A stretch of DNA of 64,000 bases from Jackrogersella multiformis (lineage: Eukaryota; Ascomycota; Sordariomycetes; Xylariales; Hypoxylaceae): NCBI GenBank assembly GCA_902806575.1, contig CADCXD010000002.1, forward strand, positions 2,542,001 through 2,606,000, written 5' to 3'. The position numbers were made by a program, and so were the translations under genes. The notes under the pieces were generated by a model. It was given only the letters and a program-made list of their open reading frames with translations, searched no databases and had not been told where the DNA came from. This document shows, piece after piece, positions 34,978 through 45,332 of this stretch (position 1 is the stretch's first letter; the number at the start of each line of letters is the position of its first letter).

Positions 34978-35191
34978 TCCTTCCTCGGAGCCCTACCGGC
35001 GCAGCCCAGCCCTGCGACCCCTTGCCTTCGAAATCTTTCATCTTCTTCATCATCTCTAGCCTACCTACCTAGTCTCCCACCCGCCGCGCTGCCCACCTAC
35101 ATAACATGTCCCCCCTCACGCCATAGTGCCACCGAGCGCAGCGCCTCCACCACCAAACGCAGAAGGCCTGCGCGATACCGACGTCAGCACG

Positions 35192-36130
35192 ATGGCGCTT
35201 CTCCTCCTCGTCGCAACCCTGCCGATCCTAGCCTCGGCCCTCGCAGCCCGCAACAACCTGACGGCCAGCGTGCCGGACTGCGCGCAGCCGTGCCTCGCGG
35301 CGTCGATCAACGGGACCTGCGCCGGGCCCGCGGACAGCCAGTGCCTGTGCAGCAACGAGCGCAGCATCGTGCCCAGCACGCTGAGCTGCGCGCAGGCCGC
35401 GTGCGGGAGCTCCGTCCAGCAGCTTGTGAGTAAGTGCGCCGCCGTCGACCGTCTTCCTGTCTATCTACTTGCCCGATAATACTAGTACCTACCTATCGTG
35501 TCCCGGAATGTAACTAAGCTCTCTTGTCCAGGCGAACTGAGATCGGGGTATTCGCAGTACTGCAGCGACGCCGGGGCGTCGACGGTCGCCTGGATCCCGT
35601 TCGGCACCGCCGCGTGGAGTGTGCCGGGGGCGAGCGCCACGGCGGCGGCGAGCAGTACGACGACGACCTCTTCTTCTTCTTCTTTTTCGGGGGGTGTTTC
35701 CACCTCGGAAGCCGAAATCCCACAGAGCGGCTCCCCGGGTTCAAGCGGAGGCGGCAGCCTAGGTGCAGGGGCGATAGCCGGGATAGCCGTGGGAGGCGGC
35801 GTCGCCGTCATCTCCATCACGGGGGGACTCCTGCTGCTCGCCTTCCGGCTGGGCAAGGGCCACTCGGGCCGCAAGAAAGGCGACGGCCCGCGGGAAGAAA
35901 GCGGAGGGGACCCCGGCAGGGCGGGCGACGAGGCCGCCGCGGCCGACAAAGCGCAGCTGGAGGGCAAGCCCGTGAGCGAGCTGCAGACCGAGTACACGCT
36001 ATCCGGGTTCGACCCCGTCAAGGAGCTGCCGACGCAGGAGAGGCCGGCCGAGCTGGCCGCCGAGCCGGTGCCGCGGTACGCAGGCGGCGACGACGCAAGC
36101 CCGGCATCGTCTCGCACGTCGTGGATATGA
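35192..36130 (+). CDS. CFEM-domain single-pass membrane protein
   Basis: Exons 35192-35429 and 35532-36130 (intron 102 nt, donor GTAAGT, acceptor TCCAG) give 278 residues. Residues 1-18 form a signal peptide (MALLLLVATLPILASALA). The CFEM domain has all eight cysteines, at 30, 34, 43, 51, 53, 66, 71 and 90, including the CxC pair; the intron splits it before the last cysteine. A Ser/Thr-rich stalk (about 105-145) leads to a Gly/Ala/Ile-rich transmembrane helix (about 158-184) with a basic stop (RLGKGHSGRKKG), then an acidic tail. CFEM proteins act at the fungal surface in haem or iron uptake, adhesion or host interaction. The transmembrane helix and tail make this a receptor-like member rather than a GPI-anchored one. 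The in-frame GTG at 35126 is not used as start. Confidence 0.88.
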
Positions 36131-37129
36131 TACCTAGGCGTAAGCGACAACACGCGGAGAAATGACCTACGGCGTGGTTTTGAAGGTTCAATACTGACCA
36201 AGAACAAGTACACAACGGCGAAAAGAGGGAAATGCTCTCGAATATAATAGATACCCCATGGATTAGCTGCGTAGTATATACCCGGACGGCTGATTTGAAT
36301 ACTGACGAAACAAACAAAGCGGAGGCTATATCCTCCACCATCAGAATAGCTACGTGGATGGCACAAAGAGTGTATAGGGCATTGCGAAATAATGGCGACT
36401 CCAGCTCTGTAAAAACCTCGATGAGGCCTCTCTGAATAATTCACTAGGGCTTCGTTCTCAGCAAGGCGACGACGTTGAATACACCTAGGCACTGGAGGTT
36501 ACATTAATTAGGCACCTACTTACAATCCGGCGTGTGGAAACCCCGGGAGAAAAGCTCCGATAATCTCCCAGGGGGTGACGATAGAGCCGGAAACACGAAA
36601 GAGCTGAATACCGAAAGCGTCTCGAAATAGAAGGATGGATATAAATGTATCTTACCTCCAAGCCAACAACTAACTATATTGTGGTTGAAAGGCTGTAATA
36701 AATGCAATATCCCACATGCTACATATCGATCTCTACGGGAATGATTCTCACCGCTGCCCCGGAGTAACGCGTCGGCATCGATATGGGGACGACCTCCTAA
36801 AAGAGTAGACTTGGGGCTGCTTGGTTATGCGATAATGGTTACGAGAACAGTGTGCTCTATTAAGCCAGTTAATTAAATCAGTTATGACCATTGACTATCG
36901 AGTTTGCAAGCTTTTCTGCATCCACTAAACTGAATACCTACTTCCTCGTTCATGATACACGCAGTTGATAGCACAGGCAGGTGGAATACCTAGAGACTAA
37001 TAAGCCCGGTCGTTCGGTGACTCTGACTGTATTCGCAAATTATGAAGGCATTTTATTTCTCCCTGTCTCTGAAGCTACACATGAGTCACGTACTAAACCC
37101 AAACCACCGTAACGCCGGTCCTTCAATGC
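36131..37129. other. Intergenic interval
   Basis: Between the converging CFEM (+) and eIF3a (-) genes; expected to hold both 3' UTRs. Only short unrecognised frames are present. Confidence 0.5.
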
Positions 37130-40100
37130 CTAACCCTGGTTCTCTCGGACACGTCGGGGCACCCATTTCCCAGGAGCACCTGAAGGCTTCAGGGTCTCGG
37201 ATGGAGCCGAAGCCGGAGCCGGAGCCGGAGCTGGAGCCGCGGTACTGTCTCTAGAACCGCTTGAGGCACCAGATTCTCCTTGGGCCTTTTTAGCAGCCTC
37301 ACGCTCACGCCAGGAGGGCTGCTTTCCTTGAAGGGCAATGACGGGTCGTCTTGAGGGGCGTTCGTTGCTATCTGTGCGCTCCATCGGAGTACCAGTACGA
37401 CTGGGCGGGCCATTGCTAGTTGCAGCGGCGGCGGGAGCGTTCCTGGACGATTCACGATCACGCCAGGACGGCTTGGTACCAACAAGAGGGAGACGTGGTG
37501 CTGCAGAAGATCCGTCGTTGGAGGCCGTGCGATGATCCATGGGGGCTGCTTCGCGCCTGATAGCTGGTGGCGGCATGCGCTCTTTCTCTTTCTCGGCTTG
37601 TCTCCTGGCCATCGCCTCTTCTTCTCGTCTCTGCTGGAGGGCAACCTTCTCTAGAGTTTCTTGGCGCTCCTTTTCTCGCTGTTCCTTGACTCTGGACATC
37701 TCCAGGCGTTTCTCTTCAGCGCGCTGCTCCTGTTCCTTCTTATCCTTTTCGGCACGCTCCTCTGCCTCTCGCAGAGCCCTCTCCTTTTCTTCCCGCTCCC
37801 GTTTCTCTCGCAGCTTGCGCTCGCGGTATTCCTTCTTGCGAGTGGTGATTTGCTTCTCCAACTCCCTCTCAGCGTCGCGTTGACGTTTCTCAAACTCGTC
37901 ACGACGGCGGTCGTGTAGAGACTTCCTGAACGACTCGTAATGAGGCATTAGACGGGTCAGACGATGTTTCAACTCGACACTCTGCTTGTGCTTCTCCTTC
38001 GATTCCTTGAGGGTCTCTGCTTTCACGGTCTCATATGCAGCCAAGTCACGCTCTCGCTGCTTGGCATAGTCGTCGGACAGCTTCTTGACCTCTTCTTTCC
38101 TGAAAGCACGCTCAAGATGATCAATACGCTTTCCGGTGATGCGAAGCTTCTCGTTGATATCATTCTTCTCCCGCTCGAGTTGGGCAAGCTTCATGGCACG
38201 AAGTCGGTTGCTGTCGTAATCATCGATGTTCTCGAGATCAATATCGATAGCATTGGGTCCGATCCTGAGATCGGCAATCTGCTTCTTGAGTTCCTCTCTG
38301 CGGACACGATCTCTCTCATCTTTGAGGCGTTTCTCCTCACGGTCCTTTTGCTCTTGAGCCAACCGTCGTTCTTCGGCCTCTGCCAATGCTTGCTCCTGGA
38401 GTCGCTTTTGTCTTGCCTTCTCCTTATCTCTCTTCGCTTGGAGCTCAGACGCCTCTTCCTTTCGCTTCTGAATGACTTCCTTGCGAGCTAGGGTATCGCG
38501 TTGTTCCTGCTCAGCACCGGCCTTGGCTTTGACTAGCGCAGCTTGCCTGGCCTCTAATTGACGCTGCCGGATAGATGGATCAACGTAGAAACAGGTCGTG
38601 TACAGAGTGGTCGCGAGCCGGGTGAGTTGCGAGCGGACAATCTCCGAAGGAGTACTTTGGAGGCGCTGGACAGATCCGACCGGACTCTCGGCAGAACCAG
38701 CCGCCGACCCAGCGTGGACAGCCTTTGAAGAGGCGAATACATCCTTGTCGAAGTTGAGGATGCCGGTGGCGTGGTCCATGCGGATAGAGAGATCTCCCTT
38801 CTTGTTTCCGTTCATGATGAACTTCTCTATAGTCCCACGACTGATCTGGAAGGGATCTGGAAATCTCGCAAGGCTCTCCACAAATGCCAAGTCAACGGAC
38901 TCATATACTTGGGACAATTGTTGGAACAGTCGAGTTAGGATGACTTGCTGAAGAGGCAAGATGTACTTTTCCATCTCAGAATCGGCACCAATCTTGGCCA
39001 AGATGGGTGATATCTTCTGGCAGATAGAAAGAGGATGGAAGTCAACTTCGAGGATGTTGTAAAGATCTCTGATCTCGGAACGGGCACGTTTCAGAAGTGA
39101 CTTAGAGAGCGCGTCACGGAATAGACCAGCACGAGTAGGCGCGGTATTCATGCCTAGGAGATGAGTTAGGCGCGAATTCTTGTTTTTCTTGGCTTCGTCG
39201 AAGTCAACCATGGCGCCCCGTGATCGTGAAGTGCTGATGACGGGGATCGAGAGAGCTGATAGAAGGACGAAGGAAGCAGCCTTCTGAAGGTCGGCCTCTG
39301 TGGCGGACGGGTTATCAGATTTCTTGCTCTGGCCGGTGGCTACGAGGGCCGCGGACTGTCGGAGGAGGGTGAAGTATCGAGACCAAGCAGCAGCATGGAA
39401 GAGGTAGTTCTCGCCGACAAGGAAGATACGGGTAAGTTTCTCGTAGTAGTTGGCCATCATGATGTTCTTGGGTGGTCGCTTGCTAAGGTTGAGAAGCGTG
39501 TGGATATCTTCAACGCTTCGGAATGCCTCTTGCCAGAGCTCAAGCTCGACAGCGACATTCAGTTGCTGGAAACGTGTTTCTAGATGCCGCTGTAGTGTGT
39601 CGGGATCGTTGAGGTTGATGGCATGCATCTGGCTCGAGTATTTGGCAGCGGTCTGGACATGATTACGTAGGAGTTCGCAGAGTCGTCGGAACTCCGTCTT
39701 TCGCTGATACTTGAGACAAAAGTCGAAGGCCTGGGTGGCCGTGCTCTGGTAGAGGATTTCTAGTCTCGCATTGTTTCGAAGGATGTCGAGGACAGTTCGG
39801 TAGGCCTCCCAGAGGAACTTGAGCCATGGCGTGACGACAGCACGCTCGGTACGGTCCCTGGACTGCTCACCCGAGACTGTGGCTAGCAAGATGGACTCGG
39901 GCGTCTCGCTGGCTTCCAAATCATCGATGCTCGAGGTGGCAGTTGCTTCGATGCTTGACTGCACTTCATCTGCTTTCTTCTGTGCCTCTGTGACCTTTTC
40001 GGCGGCCAACTCGATGAACTTCTTTAGTACAAGTTCGATGGTGCTGATGTTGGTATTCTGGGCGATGTTCTTGTATGAGTATAGCGCATCCTTGGCGAGC

Positions 40101-40300
40101 TTGCCTTTCTTCTGTTCAACAGAGAGCTCGACCAAGAGGAGCATCACAGGCTCCAAGGATACGATGGGGACATTTCGCGAACGCTTGGATGTAATATGAT
40201 CATGGAGAAGATTGAGGGCGGCAGGAGCCTGGTTGACACCGATGAGCTCATGCGCACGCTTGAGGACATTCTCAGGCTTCTGATGCGGAGGAGGCGGCAT
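37130..40300 (-). CDS. TIF32: Translation initiation factor eIF3 subunit a
   Basis: Largest scaffold subunit of eIF3, which binds the 40S ribosome and organises the pre-initiation complex. A single exon of 1056 residues. The N-terminus MPPPPHQKPENVLKRAHELI followed by APAALNLLHDHITSKRSRN is diagnostic, and the PCI region lies at about 340-520 (HPLSICQKISPILAKIG, SISRGTIEKF-like block). A very long charged helix fills about 580-900 (IGPNAIDIDLENIDDYDSNR, RMPPPAIRREAAP). The C-terminal tail has repeated KPSWRDRES/QPSWREREA motifs and an Ala-Pro dipeptide run before GKWVPRRVRENQG. The track-like TTG three codons upstream is not a start; ATG 40300 gives the canonical N-terminus. Length agrees with other filamentous fungi. 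The Ala-Pro run is a DNA-level repeat at about 37197-37236. Confidence 0.97.
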   Translation of the reverse strand: MPPPPHQKPENVLKRAHELIGVNQAPAALNLLHDHITSKRSRNVPIVSLEPVMLLLVELSVEQKKGKLAKDALYSYKNIAQNTNISTIELVLKKFIELAAEKVTEAQKKADEVQSSIEATATSSIDDLEASETPESILLATVSGEQSRDRTERAVVTPWLKFLWEAYRTVLDILRNNARLEILYQSTATQAFDFCLKYQRKTEFRRLCELLRNHVQTAAKYSSQMHAINLNDPDTLQRHLETRFQQLNVAVELELWQEAFRSVEDIHTLLNLSKRPPKNIMMANYYEKLTRIFLVGENYLFHAAAWSRYFTLLRQSAALVATGQSKKSDNPSATEADLQKAASFVLLSALSIPVISTSRSRGAMVDFDEAKKNKNSRLTHLLGMNTAPTRAGLFRDALSKSLLKRARSEIRDLYNILEVDFHPLSICQKISPILAKIGADSEMEKYILPLQQVILTRLFQQLSQVYESVDLAFVESLARFPDPFQISRGTIEKFIMNGNKKGDLSIRMDHATGILNFDKDVFASSKAVHAGSAAGSAESPVGSVQRLQSTPSEIVRSQLTRLATTLYTTCFYVDPSIRQRQLEARQAALVKAKAGAEQEQRDTLARKEVIQKRKEEASELQAKRDKEKARQKRLQEQALAEAEERRLAQEQKDREEKRLKDERDRVRREELKKQIADLRIGPNAIDIDLENIDDYDSNRLRAMKLAQLEREKNDINEKLRITGKRIDHLERAFRKEEVKKLSDDYAKQRERDLAAYETVKAETLKESKEKHKQSVELKHRLTRLMPHYESFRKSLHDRRRDEFEKRQRDAERELEKQITTRKKEYRERKLREKREREEKERALREAEERAEKDKKEQEQRAEEKRLEMSRVKEQREKERQETLEKVALQQRREEEAMARRQAEKEKERMPPPAIRREAAPMDHRTASNDGSSAAPRLPLVGTKPSWRDRESSRNAPAAAATSNGPPSRTGTPMERTDSNERPSRRPVIALQGKQPSWREREAAKKAQGESGASSGSRDSTAAPAPAPAPASAPSETLKPSGAPGKWVPRRVRENQG

Positions 40301-42099
40301 CTTGGGCAATCTCCTTGATGAAAAACTATGAAGGAGATCGATGCGGCCGGGTGACGTTGAAGGGGGAAAAAAAGCGCGAAAGAAAGTCTGACGATGAAGA
40401 TTTTAGATTTGTGCCACTTCTGTGGGTTTAGGAAGGCGAGGGGCACGGGCTAATTTTCTCAGTCACATGATTTTGGAGTACCTAGGTGGTGGATCGTGAG
40501 TGCTTATCTACCTAGGTACCGTAAGTAGAGGGGTTACCTGTAGGCAGCTACCATTACTTACATAAGTACATAAGTACATAAGTACATAAGTACATAAATC
40601 CGTTACTCCCGACGCGTACAACTTCCAGGTTGCATTGTTTTATTTACAACTTTACCACTTTAACTGCTTAATTGACGGTTGAATTTGGTCCTCGCCGCTA
40701 TATGTATTAAGCACCTTTAACGTTAACAACGTTTAATCTTACAAATCTTATACTTAAACCTACCGGTAATCACTAGCGAAGTCTGACAACCGTTGATATC
40801 CATCTATCAGTCGAATCTTCCAAATGCCTAATAGGTACATATCTACCTCTTAGGTACTTAGTACCTACCTGTTCGCAAAAAGCGATTTAGTACGCATAAG
40901 TTAAGAACCAACCTTATGTTCTGATAAAAGTCCTACGGAATACGTAATAGGCACGGCAGTTATACTCGAATAGAAACCTTCTCACGTCAGCGCGTCTTTT
41001 TAATAAAATAAAAAAACCCTTTCCGATTGTTCAGATAACGAGTTTATAAAAGAACCTTGAAAACTACCAGCATCAGGATTACCTACATATATGTAGTCCC
41101 TTAATTGGGGGGCTATCGAACGGTTCTTTTAATAATCACAGCACCAGCAATAAACAACAAAGCTCGATTGAATTTTGACGCATAATGCCTAATATCACTA
41201 TAAAACGAAAATATAAAACCCTTTTCCAACATGAAATGATTGTTTGATGAGACGAGGACATTCTTGGTATATCAGTTACCAGTAATATATCGTACCCTAT
41301 CCAGGAATTTTTAAATAAAGCCCCGCTGCCAGTGAATACCTAGGTACCTAGGTAGGTAATAACAGAAGCTAAATGTCAGGTAAGATGTTGCGTACCTAGG
41401 TATCTACCATGATAATACTTACCTAGGTACTTGTTCCCCCCGTTCAAAAAGGGAGCCGTTGAACAATTTACAATTTACAATTTACAGCACCTACCTAGGT
41501 AGGTACCTAGTAGTAGTAGGGAGCACCTGGGCAGCAGCCTTTGACTCCTGTGGTCGGTGCTCCAAAATTCGTTCTCTTAGCAAACTCTCCCTTCGAAACG
41601 GGTCCCAATTTCCCAGCCTGCAAGAAGAGCCCCATATTCTAATCCTCCCGGCCAATGATCAACAGTCTAGGACTCTGCGCAGTGGCTACGCCGTACTTTC
41701 GTACCTTTGGTACTAACCTTATGGGAACTCGCCAGCCAACTCTTCTTTACCTTAATTCCCCAGCTTCCACAGTCTCACAGTCTCTCCTTCACGTTCCTGC
41801 TTGACGATCCAACCACGTCCTGACGTTGCGCCCCTTCGTCGCCTCGAAGCTCCCTCATATTAAAACGTCCTTTGTCTTGAAATCGCCTTGGTTTGTAAGT
41901 TTTTTTCTTCCCTCGATCCTTCATCGTCAACTATCTCGACTCGATTGAGAGGGAAATAAAAGTTCCGATTTTCCGACAAGGACGAATTGAAAATTGGCTA
42001 AGCTCCTCCTTGCATCCCTCCCTTTCGATAGGGGGTATGGGAGTATCGAGACGCGAACGAGATACCAATCCCTCTAGCTCGCGAGAATATCAACCGCCA
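40301..42099. other. Divergent promoter region, eIF3a (-) and G-gamma (+)
   Basis: AT-rich in the middle (40600-41340), with an ACATAAGT repeat (40560-40598), clusters of TAGGTACC motifs (41337-41357, 41388-41430, 41489-41512) and a pyrimidine-rich stretch at 41730-41960 leading to the G-gamma leader. No gene seen. Confidence 0.5.
40560..40598. repeat. ACATAAGT octamer repeat, about five copies
   Basis: Perfect tandem 8-mers in the divergent promoter region. Confidence 0.9.
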
Positions 42100-42133
42100 A
42101 TGAGACATGACTCTTAGCAGCTATTTGTACTGA
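42100..42133 (+). promoter_or_regulatory. Two overlapping uORFs before the G-gamma gene
   Basis: ATG 42100 opens a five-codon uORF ending at TAG 42115-42117. ATG 42107 opens an eight-codon uORF ending at TGA 42131-42133. Both end before the first in-frame ATG of the gene at 42142. Confidence 0.45.
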
Positions 42134-42141
42134 CCTGAGTT

Positions 42142-42594
42142 ATGTCTTCAACAGAGATTCACGATTCTCAGACTTCGGGAGGCGCTGAAAGTGGTCCAAG
42201 CACACAGCCACATAGGACCGACGACCACATCGATCTCTCCGACGCTGCCATCAAGATGCCTCAATATACTTCCCGGGACGTCGGCGACCCGTCGCAAATC
42301 AAAAAGAACAAGCAGTCTATGGCCGACCTCAAACTGCGGCGTCTGACCGAGCTCAACAGCAGGCTACGGGAAGACCTGGAACGAGAACGAATCCCCGTGT
42401 CGCAGGCCGCTAGGAGGTGAGAAGCAAACATTATACCAACCGTAGCTAACAACCTAATTAACACGTCGTGCAGCATTATCGCATACTGCAACAGCACGAG
42501 AGACTACATGGTTCCGTCAGTATGGGGAGCCGTGCCCAGGGGAGAAGACCCGTACGCGCCTCCTCAGAACGGTGGATGCTGCTTGGTCATGTAG
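42142..42594 (+). CDS. gng-1: Heterotrimeric G-protein gamma subunit
   Basis: Membrane-anchored partner of G-beta in pheromone, nutrient and development signalling. Exons 42142-42416 and 42474-42594 (intron 57 nt, donor GTGAGA, branch GCTAAC, acceptor GTGCAG) give 131 residues. The core from MPQYTSRDVGDPSQIKKNKQ through RLREDLERERIPVS and STRDYMVPSVWG is nearly invariant in filamentous ascomycetes. The protein ends in Cys-Cys-Leu-Val-Met, a CaaX box (CLVM) for farnesylation with an upstream cysteine for palmitoylation. If translation starts at ATG 42256, the product is 93 residues, the length I know for Neurospora. ATG 42142 adds 38 Ser/Asp-rich residues. I give the outer start but think 42256 is the more conserved one. 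Confidence 0.96.
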
Positions 42595-44345
42595 AGTGGG
42601 ATACCAAAGTTAGCAAGACCTGTTAGAGAAGTGCGCGGCCTATAGCGAGTGTAATAACGTGTTCTGTGGGATTTACGCCGCGATAAGGCTTGTAGGTTTA
42701 GGGAATCTGATTTCAGCGGTGGGCGGCCTTTTGCTACTTTGTTCGTCACGCCTCGCGCAGAACTTAATTAATCTTACGCATACTGCTGAAGGACGGGACT
42801 CTTGAGGGAAAGACAAAACAAAAGAGAGAATGGGGTGGAATTCGAAAAAAAGGCTACTACTACTACTACAACTTACTACAATACCCGAGGCTCGATAACT
42901 ATCAGCCGTGTTACGATATAATTCAACAACCGAAATACTTCAATACCTCTAGTGTGTTGTGTTGGGTTGGTTTACTGGACAGACAGTCCGCTATGGGGAA
43001 GAAACAGAGTCCTGGGAAGAAGCTCGTCAAACATGTAATATTTGTTCGTTCATGACTGTATTGTTCTTCCTTTTCCCTTTGTCTCGACTCTGTCGGTCGG
43101 TGCTCGATGAATGACAATATTTCCTTGTTACGACTACTACCTCTTACAGATCAACATTGATTAGATTTGCGTTAAGCAGCAAATGTAATGTTCTTACATC
43201 TTATCTTTTCACGCCTTGTTGAATTGAGTCTTGTGGTTAGAATGCCCATGTGTCGGAAACGAATCCCTTCCACCCCACGATCCTAGCCGTAAATCGCGGG
43301 TCGGAAGGCTAGCATGAAAGGACACCCTACCGTCGCTCCCTTTTGGACCCCTAATCATCCATCTACCATAGCCGCCTGATAAGTTGGCCGCCTCCAACCT
43401 CAACGCGCAGATAAACTAGCGGTCTGATTAAAAAGGCTGCTGACCTAGGTATGGTTCGCATGCTAAGCACAATGCCTATGGGCTTCTGAGGTGCTAAAAC
43501 CTGCAGGCGATTACTTACGGATCTAGCGTGCCGCAGTAGGCGGCAGGTTGCCTGTTCGGTTCCGAAGACACACGGCGTCAATGTAGCATCGCTAGGTAGT
43601 TTCGCGATTATAATAAACCTGCAATCGTCTAGATTTGGTAGTGTCTCTTAATGTCGCATTTCGCTAGGTATACCTGGGTAATTAGAGAAGGATCATCAAG
43701 GGGAGATATGTGGAGGAGAAGGATCGGAGTGAAGACAAAGAAAAGATCGAAAAAGGGATTAGTCGTACCTACCTCTATTAATATGGATTGTATATGCTAA
43801 ACGGGTAGGTGCCAGAGGGGAAATTCACTCGAACCAGATGGTTGGAAAGTATTACCCAATCAGAGTTGATATGACGGTTAGACTCAATGGCCCCTCACTG
43901 CCTATAGGTAAGGTTTAATACCTGGTAGTCGCAAGTTTGGCAGCAGCTTTGGAACGGATGTATACAGCATGGAGGAGCTCTCTCCAATTGATCTTAATGG
44001 ATCTTACCTTAGGTAAGTACCTCCTACAGCCTGGGTAGCTCATCAAATGCCCAGTTGCTGCCAATGTCATTACCTTAAGTAGGTAGGTACCTAGGTACCT
44101 ACCTAATTAAGCTGCACTGTAAAAAATATAAAAACTTCCTATCGTCATAACACCCCACGTCACGTCTACTAAGCATTTATATACATATGTCCATACCTAC
44201 CTAGATAGGTCCGCATATGTATGTCCATATATGTCTGGTATAGGTAGCAAACGATCTAGCGAGCAAGCAAGCGCCCCTCGAAACAATACAAGATAAAAGC
44301 CATTTCTAAGGACCACTACCATTGTTCGTCACATCACCATTGACG
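42595..44345. other. Intergenic interval
   Basis: Contains a CTA repeat (about 42861-42876), a large TAGGTACC cluster (44076-44107) and short unrecognised frames. The last few hundred bases should hold the promoter of the Rdx gene. Confidence 0.5.
44076..44107. repeat. Palindromic TAGGTACC repeat cluster
   Basis: Runs of TAGG, GGTACC and ACCT units forming overlapping palindromes. Confidence 0.85.
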
Positions 44346-45332
44346 ATGGCCGAGATCTCGACCTCAACCTCGGCCTCAACCACAGCCACTGGCCCCGCAA
44401 TCCAGGTCTCTCCGTTTCCACTGCCCCGTGTCACCATTCGCTTCTGTACGCAGTGCAAATGGATGCTGAGAGCCGCCTACGTAAGTCTTGCCTAGCCCGT
44501 CTAGCCCAGCCCGGTATCTCGAGTAGTAAAGCACGAAAGCCACGGCTTCGTATTCACTATTTCCCTCTCCCACTCTCCATCTCATCCTTCCGGGAATTGT
44601 CGTTCCCGAGACCCTTGTCTCGTCCTAGTCACATATCACATCAGCCGCCCACGGAAACCCCGCGAACCCCGCCTCTATTTAGCAAGCCCCCATAGCTCCA
44701 TGTAGGTGCCTACCTGGGTATCTACGTACCTAGAGCCAGCCAGCCGGGCAGACAGACAGACAGACAGACAGCTTAGCTCTAGCTAACACGTGCGCCCCCA
44801 ACGCCACCACCAGTTCGCGCAAGAGCTCCTCTCGACCTTCTCGACCTCGCTCGGCGAAGTCGCGCTGCAGCCGTCCACAGGCGGGACCTTCGTAGTCGAG
44901 ATATTCTTCGCGGAAGCGCCTCCCTCCCCCTCCTCCTCCCCTTCAACCCCCGTCACGACGCAGCACCGCGTGCTCTGGGACCGCAGGGTCGACGGCGGGT
45001 TCCCCGAGACCAAGGAGCTGAAGCGGCGGGTCCGCGACACCATCGAGCCGGGCCGGGACCTCGGGCACGTCGACAAGGACTACTCCTCCCTCCCGAAGCC
45101 GAGCGCCGAACCGCAGAAGCCGCCGGCGGCGGCGGTGACGGATGCGCATCAAGCCGGAGGAGGAGGAAGAGTAGGGGGAAGGGCAGCCGCGCTGGCCAAG
45201 TACGCGGACGAAAACGCGCTGGGCCTGAACATCCATCCCGACGAGGAGATCGGCGGCCCGGCGTGCAGGCCGGGGATGGAGAGCGCGCGGACGAACGCCC
45301 TGGTGCAGGGCGATTGCGAGGACTGTAAATGA
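44346..45332 (+). CDS. Rdx/SelW-like thioredoxin-fold protein
   Basis: Exons 44346-44480 and 44814-45332 give 217 residues. The start of the fold, RVTIRFCTQCKWMLRAAY, carries the CxxC redox motif at Cys34-Thr-Gln-Cys37, corresponding to the Cys-x-x-Sec of selenoprotein W; here both are cysteine, so no selenocysteine is needed. The second exon continues with FAQELLSTFSTSLGEVAL, GGTFVVEI, a low-complexity insert, and WDRRVDGGFPETKELKRRVRD, matching fungal Rdx proteins. The C-terminal third is family-specific and probably disordered. Role is presumed thiol redox; no substrate can be named. The intron of 333 nt is long for this window and contains a CAGA microsatellite and TAGGTA motifs; its donor is GTAAGT and it has a GCTAAC branch site about 30 nt before the acceptor. 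Confidence 0.85.
44749..44771. repeat. CAGA microsatellite in the Rdx intron
   Basis: Five to six tandem CAGA units between donor and branch site. Confidence 0.9.

Noticed and set aside
35524..36165. 213-codon Arg-rich plus-strand frame
   Set aside because: Alternative frame of the GC-rich CFEM exon 2. The real frame has the eighth CFEM cysteine and the transmembrane helix.
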